A program made the position numbers and the translations under genes. Of a DNA stretch of 64,000 nt, positions 25,978-35,362 are shown in pieces. The stretch covers positions 1 to 64,000 of the forward strand of contig CAYLQY010000008.1 of NCBI GenBank assembly GCA_964386325.1, written 5' to 3'. Position 1 is the first letter of the stretch. Every line of letters begins with the position of its first letter. The DNA comes from Anaerorhabdus sp964386325 (GTDB lineage Bacteria; Bacillota_I; Bacilli_A; Erysipelotrichales; Erysipelotrichaceae). The notes below the pieces were generated by a model. The model saw nothing but the letters and a program-made list of their open reading frames with translations. It did no database searches and was not told the DNA's origin.

Positions 25978-26802
25978 ATGGATGAACAAAACTTAAGCAT
26001 ACGGAATTTCAGTCTCATAAATTCTTTACTTGTTATACTAAATAACCATGATGAAAATGATACTTATTTTATTCTTGCAAAGTATCTTCTTAAACATTTT
26101 GAAGATTTAGATGAGCTGAGTATTTATGATATGGCAGATGATTGTTTTGTCTCTAGAAGTAGTATTCACCGCTTCATTAAATACATCGGATTTGATAACT
26201 TTACCGCAATGAAACATACTTTTAAAGAAACAAAAATACACTACAATGCCTATGTTTCATATGCGAATCACGCTAACTTCAAAAAATATGTATATGAATC
26301 AATGAATGACATGATGATGAATATTAATGAAATGGCAGAGATGCAGGATTTATCAAAACTTGCTCAAATGATTCATGATAGTAACTGCGTAGTTATTGTT
26401 ATTTCAAATACCTCAAGTTCATCCGCACTTGAATTTCAACAAGGCATGATTGCGATAGGAAAACTTGTGCGCATTGTTACAAATTCAACTCCGAATTTGG
26501 AAATACTCGACAGTCTTACTTCTGAAGACTTGCTCATCACTATCTCTGTTACTGGAAACTATGCAATTGCAATTGGTGATGATGTTAGAAAAGTACATGC
26601 CTATAAATGTTTAATCACTTTGAATCACTCTGCACAATTTGAAGACTACTATAATACTATTTTCTATTTAAGTAAAAAACATCGTTCAAGTGATCATATC
26701 AACCATGGTTTAAACAATGTTTATACGCGTTATGGTGCAGGCTATTTTTTCGACTTACTTTATAATTTCTATGTTGAAAAGTTTCATAAAAATAACAAAT
26801 AA
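25978..26802 (+). CDS. RpiR/MurR-family transcriptional regulator
   Basis: A 274-residue regulator. Residues about 1-80 form the HTH_6 domain (LAKYLLKHFEDLDELSIYDMADDCFVSRSSIHRFIKYIGF). Residues about 110-255 form a SIS domain that binds phosphosugars (CVVIVISNTSSSSALEFQ, EDLLITISVTGNY). Such proteins usually sense the phosphorylated product of the transporter they control. Its divergence from the glucosidase-PTS operon and the palindrome between them make local control very likely. A strong AGGAGGAAAATT site precedes the ATG at 25978. Confidence 0.88.
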   Translation: MDEQNLSIRNFSLINSLLVILNNHDENDTYFILAKYLLKHFEDLDELSIYDMADDCFVSRSSIHRFIKYIGFDNFTAMKHTFKETKIHYNAYVSYANHANFKKYVYESMNDMMMNINEMAEMQDLSKLAQMIHDSNCVVIVISNTSSSSALEFQQGMIAIGKLVRIVTNSTPNLEILDSLTSEDLLITISVTGNYAIAIGDDVRKVHAYKCLITLNHSAQFEDYYNTIFYLSKKHRSSDHINHGLNNVYTRYGAGYFFDLLYNFYVEKFHKNNK

Positions 26803-26823
26803 AAAAGGCTATTCGCCTTTTTT
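26801..26823. terminator. Bidirectional terminator between rpiR and perR
   Basis: AAAAAAGGC and GCCTTTTTT form a 9-bp stem with a 5-base loop. It has A and T tracts on both sides, so it can act for both converging genes. It overlaps the rpiR stop codon. Confidence 0.85.
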
Positions 26824-26825
26824 TA

Positions 26826-27212
26826 CTAACTATTTTTTGGTTTATCACAATCGTGGCAAACACCATAAAATAAGGTCACATGATTTTGAATATTAAATCG
26901 TGAATCTATTTTATCTAAACTATCATTGTAAGGAACATCAGTATCAAATAAACGATTACATTTTGTACATTTAAAATGATAATGATTATGTTTACGATAA
27001 TCAAAGAAACCAGCACCATCTACAGTTGGAATATAGCCAATTTCTCCTTTTTCCGTTAAGTCTTTAAGATTTCTAAATACTGTTGCACGTCCAATACCGG
27101 GCATTTTTTCTTTTACAAGTCCGTAAATTTGATCACCAGTAAGATGTCCTTGATGAAGTTTAACTTCTGTTTTTATAATTTCTTTTTGGTTTGTATTTCT
27201 TTCTCTTCTCAT
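26826..27212 (-). CDS. perR: Fur-family regulator, PerR-like
   Basis: A 128-residue metal-dependent repressor. The winged helix (HLTGDQIYGLVKEKMPGIGRATVFRNLKDLTEKG) is followed by the dimerisation domain with the metal-binding HNHYHFKCTKC and a C-terminal CHDC, the two CxxC pairs that hold structural zinc. Its place just downstream of catalase and the look of the operators support PerR over Fur or Zur. The ATG at 27212 has GGAGG five bases before it; the longer reading to 27299 extends into the catalase terminator. An operator-like palindrome lies upstream, which suggests autoregulation. Confidence 0.85.
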   Translation of the reverse strand: MRRERNTNQKEIIKTEVKLHQGHLTGDQIYGLVKEKMPGIGRATVFRNLKDLTEKGEIGYIPTVDGAGFFDYRKHNHYHFKCTKCNRLFDTDVPYNDSLDKIDSRFNIQNHVTLFYGVCHDCDKPKNS

Positions 27213-27249
27213 AGGCTCCTCCATCAAGTTATTAAAAATCATTACTCTA

Positions 27250-27266
27250 ATAGTATACAATACTAT
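27250..27266. promoter_or_regulatory. Palindrome upstream of perR
   Basis: ATAGTAT and ATACTAT are perfect 7-bp inverted repeats around ACA. They overlap the minus-strand TATACT that could be the -10 box of perR. A repressor bound here would block perR, consistent with autoregulation by the Fur-family protein; this is an inference. Confidence 0.5.
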
Positions 27267-27273
27267 GTAAGAA

Positions 27274-27297
27274 GGAGGGAAGATTATTCTTCCCTCC
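27274..27297 (-). terminator. Terminator of catalase
   Basis: GGAGGGAAGA and TCTTCCCTCC form a perfect 10-bp stem with a 4-base loop, then TTCTTAC on the minus strand. It lies 4 bases past the catalase stop and separates it from perR. The T-tract is weak for a terminator, so some read-through into perR is possible. Confidence 0.65.
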
Positions 27298-27300
27298 AAT

Positions 27301-28806
27301 TTAACGTGTAGCTTGTATTAATTCTGCATTTGATAACTTAGAATATTCAATTACTTTATTCATATCCAAGTTACATGCTTCTGTAAAACGTTTACCATAA
27401 TCTTCATCTGCTAAGTAACAATGTACTGCATGACGATATTTAATATTTTCTGTTACTGACATAATATTATTTTTAGTATTTTCAATTAATACTTGTTTTT
27501 GTTCTTCAGTCATTAAACGGTATAAATCTCCACCTTGATAGAAACAATTATCTGTTAAATCGTTCTTAGGATCATAGTGATATGCTTCACCACCAACACT
27601 TAAACCTGGTTCACGAACAGAAGGTTGTTCTTCCCACATACCCATACTATTTGGATGGTAAGCAACTGTAGAACCATAATTTCCATCAACTCTCATTGTT
27701 CCATCACGATGTGAACTATTAACTTCAACATGTGCTTTATTTACTGGAATTTGATCATGATTTACACCTAAACGGTAACGTTGTGTATCACCGTAAGAGA
27801 ATAAACGACCTTGTAGTAATTTATCTGGTGATAATCCAATACCTGGAACTAAGTGTGATGGGTTGAAAGCTGCTTGTTCAACTTCAGCGAAGTAGTTTTC
27901 TGGATTCTTATTTAATTCAAGTACTCCAACTTCCATGAGTGGATATTCTTTTTGGCTCCAAACCTTTGTAATATCAAATGGATTTTCTTTGTGGTTATTT
28001 GCTTGTTCTTCAGTCATGATTTGGAAATACATTGTCCAACGTGGGAAATCACCTTTTTCAATGCTTTCATATAAATCACGTTGATGACTTTCACGATCAT
28101 TCGCAACAATTTGAGCCGCTTCTTCATCAGTTAAGTTCTTAATACCTTGTTGTGTCTTAAGATGGAATTTAACCCATACACGTTCATTATCAGCGTTGAT
28201 TAAGCTGTATGTATGACTACCAAATCCATGCATATGACGATAGCTATATGGAATTCCACGATCAGACATCGTAATTGTAATTTGGTGGAAAGCTTCTGGT
28301 AATAATGTCCAGAAATCCCAGTTATTTTGAGCAGAACGCATATTTGTACGAGGATCACGTTTTACTGCACGATTTAGATCAGGAAAGTTTAGTGCATCAC
28401 GTAAGAAGAATACTGGTGTATTATTTCCTACTAAATCCCAGTTACCTTCCTCTGTATAAAACTTAATCGCAAATCCACGAATATCTCTTTCAGCATCCGC
28501 TGCTCCACGTTCACCTGCAACCGTTGAAAATCTCACAAATACTGGAGTTTCATGATCTTTCATGAATACTTTTGCACGTGTTAATTTTTCAACATTGTGT
28601 GTTGCTTTGAAAGTTCCAAATGCACCACTACCTTTAGCATGCATTCTTCTTTCTGGAATAACTTCTCTATCAAAATGTGCTAACTTTTCAATAAGCCAGT
28701 TATCTTGTAATAGAATAGGGCCTCTGTCTCCTGCTGTTAATGAATGATTATTATCACTCACTGGAGCACCAACCTCATTCGTTAGTTTTTTGTTGTCATT
28801 TGCCAT
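27301..28806 (-). CDS. katA: Monofunctional haem catalase
   Basis: Breaks hydrogen peroxide into water and oxygen. The 501-residue length is that of small-subunit clade 3 catalases. The distal His is in ERRMHAKGSGAFG near residue 54, the distal Asn in LVGNNTPVFF near residue 126, and the proximal haem-ligating Tyr in RLFSYGDTQRYRLG near residue 337. The ATG at 28806 lies behind AAAGGAGAAATT; the reading from 28875 begins upstream of the promoter's -10 box and can be excluded. The gene has a consensus promoter overlapped by GATACG repeats and a terminator before the PerR-like gene. Confidence 0.95.
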   Translation of the reverse strand: MANDNKKLTNEVGAPVSDNNHSLTAGDRGPILLQDNWLIEKLAHFDREVIPERRMHAKGSGAFGTFKATHNVEKLTRAKVFMKDHETPVFVRFSTVAGERGAADAERDIRGFAIKFYTEEGNWDLVGNNTPVFFLRDALNFPDLNRAVKRDPRTNMRSAQNNWDFWTLLPEAFHQITITMSDRGIPYSYRHMHGFGSHTYSLINADNERVWVKFHLKTQQGIKNLTDEEAAQIVANDRESHQRDLYESIEKGDFPRWTMYFQIMTEEQANNHKENPFDITKVWSQKEYPLMEVGVLELNKNPENYFAEVEQAAFNPSHLVPGIGLSPDKLLQGRLFSYGDTQRYRLGVNHDQIPVNKAHVEVNSSHRDGTMRVDGNYGSTVAYHPNSMGMWEEQPSVREPGLSVGGEAYHYDPKNDLTDNCFYQGGDLYRLMTEEQKQVLIENTKNNIMSVTENIKYRHAVHCYLADEDYGKRFTEACNLDMNKVIEYSKLSNAELIQATR

Positions 28807-28819
28807 AATTTCTCCTTTT

Positions 28820-28844
28820 CGTATCTTAATGATACGTCGTATCA
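28820..28844. promoter_or_regulatory. Operator repeats of the catalase gene
   Basis: CGTATC, GATACG and CGTATC occur in series. The last two form the perfect 15-bp palindrome TGATACG-T-CGTATCA (28830-28844), which has the 7-1-7 layout of PerR boxes although the bases differ from the Bacillus consensus. It covers the predicted transcription start. A further TAATAC/GTATTA pair lies at 28849-28865 inside the promoter spacer. The regulator is most likely the PerR-like protein encoded next door. Confidence 0.7.
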
Positions 28845-28846
28845 AT

Positions 28847-28875
28847 ATAATACATCTCGTATTACCTTGTGTCAA
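28847..28875 (-). promoter_or_regulatory. Consensus promoter of katA
   Basis: Minus-strand TTGACA (28875-28870), exactly 17 bases, then TATTAT (28852-28847). This is close to a perfect SigA promoter and implies that strong repression is needed, which fits the overlapping operator sites. Confidence 0.8.
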
Positions 28876-28958
28876 GACATTGTCTCATTAATTTGAAATA
28901 ACTTATATGAATATGCTCTAAATCTTTATATTTATTCATTTTCGCTGTAAATTAATGA

Positions 28959-31900
28959 TTATTTATTCAATTTGTTATTTTTTCTTCTTCCCAAAAGTAT
29001 TAGACCTACTGCGCTTATTAATAGAATCGCAATAATAATCACAATACCTTGTCCTTCCGTACTTTCTTCTAAAATTTCATTTTCTTGTGAATAAGCAATT
29101 GCATATACCCCTAATGCATCAACTTGTAATTGCAATTCATTATTTTCCGCTTCTATTTTTAGTTGATCCATCAATGTATCATCATTTACCTTCCACAAAT
29201 ATAAATCATCCTTACCTGCTAATTCTTTAGGTAGATATAAAAGCACCTCAAATGGACGATTATTTACAAGATTTAATCTTTCTTTCCACTCACCATCATT
29301 TAACCGTGTTTTGATTTTAAATGAGATGAATCCACCACTCGTAAATCCTAAATTTGTGATTTGTTTTTCCATTGTTTTGCCGTTCACCAAAGAATTTATT
29401 AATCCTTGTTGAATCTCAAATACAAGTTCAATTTCATCACCTTGCATAACACCATCTAGTTCTTCAGGTGTTAATACTGCGTTTAACAATTGTTCGATAT
29501 CACTCACAACTCCATAGCGAAGTGAATCATTACTGTGCATTAGAACTAGATACCCATTACCCATTAGGATTGTTATATCTTGTGTGAACTCTATTGCTTT
29601 ATTTTCACCAATCATTATAAATTTGCCATTTTCAACTTTTCCTTGATAAGTTGGGTTTTCTTCTTCCATGGCTTCCTCAATATCATTTTTATCATAATTC
29701 TTAAATGGTTGTTTAACTCTTGTAACTTCTTCTTGAACATAAATAACTTCAGGTTCATCAACGGTTGGCTTCTTTGTTGGTTCTGGTGTTGCGGATGGTG
29801 TTGGTGTCGGTGTTGGATCAGTTTCTTTAGGTTGAATTATCAAGACATTACTTCCACTCACTGGCTCATAATTTTCCTTCTCAACCTTCCATTGTATTGT
29901 GTAAGTACCTGGCGTTGTATAAGACTGTTTAATAATAGTTGCATCACTTGGCGCTATTACAGAAACTGAATGCGGTTGCCCATCAAACATGACTTTATTA
30001 TCTTCACCCTTGACCTCATCTTCCATATTTGCTGGAAGAACTGCCAAAGTATCACCCACATAATCAAAAGCATAGTTTGTACCAGCATTTCCTTCTCGTG
30101 GCATTATTGTATATGTTTTTCCAGCTACCCATTTTTCTAGAACTGCGCTTGGAATTGTAAATCCATTAATATTGCTCGCATTTTGATTTGCTACAAACCC
30201 CTCTAAAATAACTCTAAAATGAGGTGTTCCACCGTAAATAATAGACTCTCCGACATAACGAACTGTCAGTAATTTTGGTGTAATTGTATACACTTGTTCA
30301 ATATTTATTGGCAATTGATAATTTGAGTTATCAACTCCTTGAAGTTCTTTAATTTTAGCAATGTAAGTTCCAGCATTAGTATTCATCTCGTTTTCTAAAA
30401 CCAGCTTAATATCATCTGAAGGTAGGAAATCATTTGTAGTAGCCATAACACCTTGATTAATACCTTGATAAACAAATTGATTTTGATTTGACCAATTAAT
30501 AGAAATTGGTTTTTTTGTAATTTCACTTGCTGTTACGGCATCTAATATTGTGGTGTCTTCTAAATGATAGTTTATTCGAGATTCACCAGTTAACTTCAAA
30601 TCTGTAACATCTACTTTCTTTGAAGTTCCTACATTCTTATCGTCAAAATGAATAGTACCTTGAATTCCTAAATCATCGCCTGCACCAATATAATCAAGTC
30701 CTAAAGTGCCTTTCGCATCTATTGTTCCATCATATATTTTGTTATCTATTGAATTAATTTGAGCTTTTACCACATGCGGTAATATTGTTACAGAGATAAC
30801 TCCTTGAACATCATTATAACCATCTGCACTTCCTGTATCATGAATTTGATACCAATATGAATAGTTCCCTACATTTCGGTATAGTGGTTCATCAGCTGTA
30901 TAAGTTCCATCTTTTGAAGTGCTATAAGTAATTTCTATATTTGAACTAGGTTCAGTAACTGAAATATGTCCATTATGTTCTTGAGCATCATATACACCTT
31001 GGTAATCAGTTACCGTATATTTCATATCAATTGGAATTATAGTTAGATAACCCATTTGATAATTAAATATGTAATTTGTTGCTTGTCCATCTTTTGGAAG
31101 AATTGAATAAGTTCCCACATCTTGATCCGTAATTTCGACAGTTGGCGCATGATAATTGTCCGCATTAGATTCATTTTCGTTTGCCACAAATCCTGTAACA
31201 ACTACCTTGGTAGGAATCGTTTCACCATAATTCACACTTTCATGATAAGTTGCATCAAGTTGAGCAGCTTGAATTTTAGCATTTGTTTCTATGTTTGATA
31301 GTGAGACAGAATCTAATTCATAGTTTTGTACAATGTTATCAAAGCTAATTCTAGTAACATCAACATACTTAATTGCTTCAACATTCTTATTTGTAAATGA
31401 GAAAATACCACTACTTGTAATAGTTCCTTCATCCTTTGGCAAGACACCGTTTAATCCTAGTGTACCTGTTGCTGATTTGTTTCCATCATAAACTTTATTG
31501 TTTACCGATAAAACAATTGGAGTCACTGTTTTCTTTTGAATAGTCACAATTTCATTACCAAATACATCATTGTAATTTGGATTTTCAACTTTATAGTAAA
31601 CCGTTGTAGTTCCTGCATTAGTAAATGTTGGTGCATCATCTAAATCATATTGTCCTGCGGATAATCCATACTTCACCGTCGATCCACTTTCTTGGACTTC
31701 AACAGTAATTGTGTGACTATTTCCATCATATACGCCCGTATATCCTGAAGATGTAACTGTTGGATTAGCTTTGTTGATTGTTAGCACTCCATCATCATAT
31801 ATAAATCTATAATTAGTAGCACTTCCTCCACTTAACACAACATGGTATGTTCCAACATTTGGATAAGCAGATGAGATAGCTGTGATTGTAGCGATTGGTT

Positions 31901-34900
31901 GTTGATAACCATTTGCAGTAAAAGCGTCTTCTTGGTTTACAAATCCTGTAACTTCTATTTGTGATAGTGGAGATTCTCCATATTTAATTGTTTCATCATT
32001 CACTTTCGCAGTTAAAATCGCTCTTGTAATTGTGTATGGCACCATTAAATTTTCAGTAGGTAAACGATAGTTATTTGCATCAATTCCTTCAATACCAGAA
32101 ATACTTGCTATGTATATTCCGGCATTGACTTCTTCTCCATTTGAAATACTTAGTGAAGCCGTATCCCCTTGAACAAGATTTGTAATTGTCGCACTAACTT
32201 GACGAGCTTTTCCATCATAAGGTCTTGTAGTAATATTATTCCATGAATAAACTACTTCTCGTGGTGATATGGTATAAGTCACGGAATGATTAGCACCTTC
32301 TAAAGTATAGTTAGTATTTGAAAGACGTATCGCTTTTGCGGTATGAATTCCTGCATCCGTTTCACTATTTCCTTCTATATCAACTGTGACACTTTCATGC
32401 CCTATTGTATTTGTGATTGTTGCACTAACATGACTTGCTGAACCATCATAAACTCTTGTATCTGTTCCTGACCATTGAAGTCTTGCAACAACTGGATGAA
32501 TCGTTCCAGCACTCTCAAGTTCACTAGTAATTAAGTTGTAGTTTCCAACACTACTTCCATTTAATAGAATATTATTAACCGATACTTTTTTTGACTCTCC
32601 AGCATCCTTGTTATCAAAAGTAAAAGTTCCAGAAGCTGTGATTGAATCATTTACAACAGCACCTTTTACAAGTAAGTTACCACTTGCTATTGCAGTTCCA
32701 TCATATGTTTTATCATTTACAGTTTCTACTTCAACTGTAACATCTTTTGGTTCGATTTTGATTTCTACTTGAAATTCTTTTGTTTCATAATTTGTCTTTG
32801 TTGCTTGTACTTTAACTGCATATACGCCAACATTTTTAAATTGCGGTGCTACCGAAGTAGGTGTACCATTATTTATTGAATATAGAATTTGTGTTGCATC
32901 ATTATTAGAAATTGTAACTCCATGCACTACACCATCATATGTTCCTTGATACCCTGTTACATTGATTCCCAAATTTCCTTTATTAATTAACAATGTACCT
33001 GAAACATAATTAAATACATAATTCTTACCTGGATTTCCACCACTTGGTGTTAATGTGTAACTACCTGGAACTTGATTTGTATTTTGAATGCGTGGCATTT
33101 GAAATGACGGATCGGTTGTACTAGTTTCTCCATTAACAAAACCCACTACATCAACAAGAAGTGTTGGTGTAACTCCATAAGAGATACTTTCTCCACCATA
33201 TGTTGCAGTTAATGTTTTAGGATTAACCCGTGCTACAATTGATCCAGTTACAGTTTCATAACCACTCGCGCTAATACTGTAATAAATTGTTGTTGAACCA
33301 GCATCTTTCACTTGTGGAATTGTTGATGATAAAGAATCTGCATTTATTCCATATAATATCGTCGCATTTTGAAGGGTACTTGTTATTGTAACCGAATTAT
33401 GATTAGCTCCATCATAATTTCCCCCATATCCAACAACGGAATATGTTGAACTATTCATTTGTGATATACGATTAATTGTAATGCTTATATTTTCACTTGG
33501 AAGTGTGTTTATACCTCCTTTGGTTCGCAATAAAATGGTTGTTCCTTGTGCAAGATTATTCAAATCTGTTGTTACTGTTAGCCAATTAGCACCATTATCC
33601 GCGCTATATTCAGCATTACTTGAAATATTCTTAATTGATCCTGTTCCATTTACAGTTGTTGGTTGAACTGTTGTCGATGTTGGAGTTGCTACTTTAGTAA
33701 TTGCTATCTTTCGCGTTGAACCAAGTAATGTTCCATCTAACGCAAAGTAAGCAACCCAAATGGATGAACCAGAAAAATCACTTGGCATTTTATAAACACC
33801 ACTTATAACTTCAGGAACTGTAAAGAGATGCCAATTTTTTCCTTCATCGGTACTCATTTTTGTACCAACTATCACTGGCGAAAGTGTATAATTACTTCCA
33901 TTAAAATTAATTGATGAAGTATCATATTCTATTATTTTTGTTTCACAGGCATAATCTGTAAGTACTTGTGTTCCTATTTTCGCATTTGCAGTTACGGTTG
34001 TTCCTGGAGTTAAACTTGTAACAGTTACTGTATAACTTCCCACTCCACTATTATTAACTAATGACCCTAAGTCAGCCAAATATGTTACACCATTAATGAC
34101 AATACCATATTGTGTTGTTAGGGCAGGCACTCCTACAAAGTCGACTTTAAATTTTGTTGTTGCTACTAATCCATTAATTGATTGACTAATAACTTGTATT
34201 GACCCACTTCTCCATGTTGCATACAAAGTCACATCACTTGTTATCGTAAAACTAGTTGTACCCCCACTTGCATAATCAGGTACTTCATTTACAGCTTTCT
34301 GTGTTTTTGACCAACCTGCAAAAGCATAGTAATCTTTTTTTGGAAGCGGACTGAAGCGAACGGTCACTTTTGTATTGATTGTATAGTCTTGTGGCTCTGG
34401 TACACTCCCAGTTCCACCATTCGCGTTATACGTAACTTTAGGATTAGGAATTTCTGCAAGTAGCATTGGTACATTAGCATTATTTTGTGCTTGATAATCA
34501 ACCATCTTTAAATATAAATCATTTAGCAATTGATAATCTGCATTTTGATTAAATACATCTAAAAATGTTTCATCCACTTTTATAATTTCATCAATTGTTC
34601 CTTGAATATCACTGAATTGTTGAATGAATTCCATACGTGATTCCTCATCCAACAATATTCCATTCTGATCAATAGCATTCTCTATTTTACTCTTTGTATC
34701 ATAACTTTCCTTTAAGTTATGAATAGAATCAAAAACAATCTCAGATTTTGATTTATCTACTTGGGGTGTTGTCGGTATTAATGGTGGTGCTTCTTGTGTT
34801 GGCGTTGGTTCTGGTATTTGTGTTGATTCAGGTGAAGGAATCGTTGTTTCTTCTATATCTTGAATTGTTGTCATACCTTCACAAATGTTAATTACTTCAT

Positions 34901-35123
34901 CATCACTACATTGGTGCTGACAATTTGATGGCTCTTTACTAGTGTCTCCATCAGGATAGCACTGTTCTGTGTGGGTATGTGTACATTGTAGTTGTAGACA
35001 GTCATCTATTATTTCTTGATCATGATTTTTCACTTGTTCTAAGGCATATGTATCATCTGTATAAACCGCCGATGATGACAATGTCATTGCAAGTGCTGTG
35101 ATAATTGCATAGATTTTTTTCAT
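28959..35123 (-). CDS. Giant MBG/YDG-repeat surface protein, membrane-anchored
   Basis: A 2054-residue exported protein. After a signal peptide (about 1-28) comes a Cys/His-rich segment (about 45-85: CTHTHTEQCYPDG and later CQHQC and C), a Pro-rich linker and a helical region. An InlB-type beta repeat lies near 228-305 (YNANGGTGSVPEPQDY, FAGWSKTQKAV, VTLYATW). From about 560 to 1740 there are alternating repeats of three kinds: GxYDGxxH units, KxYDGTAxAxGxL (YDG) units and SYGxTPxxxVxVxGFV (MBG) units ending in NYxFxYxxGxLxI. A Thr/Pro linker near 1770, a globular domain and a final helix with tail GRRKNNKLNK follow. No LPXTG motif precedes the helix, so it is probably held by the membrane. 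Its role may be adhesion. Confidence 0.85.
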   Translation of the reverse strand: MKKIYAIITALAMTLSSSAVYTDDTYALEQVKNHDQEIIDDCLQLQCTHTHTEQCYPDGDTSKEPSNCQHQCSDDEVINICEGMTTIQDIEETTIPSPESTQIPEPTPTQEAPPLIPTTPQVDKSKSEIVFDSIHNLKESYDTKSKIENAIDQNGILLDEESRMEFIQQFSDIQGTIDEIIKVDETFLDVFNQNADYQLLNDLYLKMVDYQAQNNANVPMLLAEIPNPKVTYNANGGTGSVPEPQDYTINTKVTVRFSPLPKKDYYAFAGWSKTQKAVNEVPDYASGGTTSFTITSDVTLYATWRSGSIQVISQSINGLVATTKFKVDFVGVPALTTQYGIVINGVTYLADLGSLVNNSGVGSYTVTVTSLTPGTTVTANAKIGTQVLTDYACETKIIEYDTSSINFNGSNYTLSPVIVGTKMSTDEGKNWHLFTVPEVISGVYKMPSDFSGSSIWVAYFALDGTLLGSTRKIAITKVATPTSTTVQPTTVNGTGSIKNISSNAEYSADNGANWLTVTTDLNNLAQGTTILLRTKGGINTLPSENISITINRISQMNSSTYSVVGYGGNYDGANHNSVTITSTLQNATILYGINADSLSSTIPQVKDAGSTTIYYSISASGYETVTGSIVARVNPKTLTATYGGESISYGVTPTLLVDVVGFVNGETSTTDPSFQMPRIQNTNQVPGSYTLTPSGGNPGKNYVFNYVSGTLLINKGNLGINVTGYQGTYDGVVHGVTISNNDATQILYSINNGTPTSVAPQFKNVGVYAVKVQATKTNYETKEFQVEIKIEPKDVTVEVETVNDKTYDGTAIASGNLLVKGAVVNDSITASGTFTFDNKDAGESKKVSVNNILLNGSSVGNYNLITSELESAGTIHPVVARLQWSGTDTRVYDGSASHVSATITNTIGHESVTVDIEGNSETDAGIHTAKAIRLSNTNYTLEGANHSVTYTISPREVVYSWNNITTRPYDGKARQVSATITNLVQGDTASLSISNGEEVNAGIYIASISGIEGIDANNYRLPTENLMVPYTITRAILTAKVNDETIKYGESPLSQIEVTGFVNQEDAFTANGYQQPIATITAISSAYPNVGTYHVVLSGGSATNYRFIYDDGVLTINKANPTVTSSGYTGVYDGNSHTITVEVQESGSTVKYGLSAGQYDLDDAPTFTNAGTTTVYYKVENPNYNDVFGNEIVTIQKKTVTPIVLSVNNKVYDGNKSATGTLGLNGVLPKDEGTITSSGIFSFTNKNVEAIKYVDVTRISFDNIVQNYELDSVSLSNIETNAKIQAAQLDATYHESVNYGETIPTKVVVTGFVANENESNADNYHAPTVEITDQDVGTYSILPKDGQATNYIFNYQMGYLTIIPIDMKYTVTDYQGVYDAQEHNGHISVTEPSSNIEITYSTSKDGTYTADEPLYRNVGNYSYWYQIHDTGSADGYNDVQGVISVTILPHVVKAQINSIDNKIYDGTIDAKGTLGLDYIGAGDDLGIQGTIHFDDKNVGTSKKVDVTDLKLTGESRINYHLEDTTILDAVTASEITKKPISINWSNQNQFVYQGINQGVMATTNDFLPSDDIKLVLENEMNTNAGTYIAKIKELQGVDNSNYQLPINIEQVYTITPKLLTVRYVGESIIYGGTPHFRVILEGFVANQNASNINGFTIPSAVLEKWVAGKTYTIMPREGNAGTNYAFDYVGDTLAVLPANMEDEVKGEDNKVMFDGQPHSVSVIAPSDATIIKQSYTTPGTYTIQWKVEKENYEPVSGSNVLIIQPKETDPTPTPTPSATPEPTKKPTVDEPEVIYVQEEVTRVKQPFKNYDKNDIEEAMEEENPTYQGKVENGKFIMIGENKAIEFTQDITILMGNGYLVLMHSNDSLRYGVVSDIEQLLNAVLTPEELDGVMQGDEIELVFEIQQGLINSLVNGKTMEKQITNLGFTSGGFISFKIKTRLNDGEWKERLNLVNNRPFEVLLYLPKELAGKDDLYLWKVNDDTLMDQLKIEAENNELQLQVDALGVYAIAYSQENEILEESTEGQGIVIIIAILLISAVGLILLGRRKNNKLNK

Positions 35124-35362
35124 GGTAAGTTTCCTCTGGTGTTATTCTAGATTTTTATTTATATCAATACGTATCAAACTCGGTGTATTTCTATTAATTT
35201 TATTATTATTTCACACCACAAAAAATTCAATTAAAGTAATCTTGACTTTTATATACATATTTCTATAAAAATTATCTTAATCACGTATACATACAAAAAA
35301 GTGGGTAATTTACTTATTGATTACTCCTCTCTATAGTAAATATATACAAGGAGGAATTTAAA

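Noticed and set aside
29580..29969. 129-codon plus-strand frame rich in Trp, Cys, Phe and Asn
   Set aside because: It is the antisense of the Thr/Pro-rich linker and neighbouring domain of the giant surface protein; the composition follows from that and there is no ribosome site.
35161..35180. ATACGTAT motif in the promoter region of the giant surface protein
   Set aside because: It shares GATACG with the catalase operator, but lacks the second half-site; a single match in AT-rich DNA is not enough to propose PerR control.
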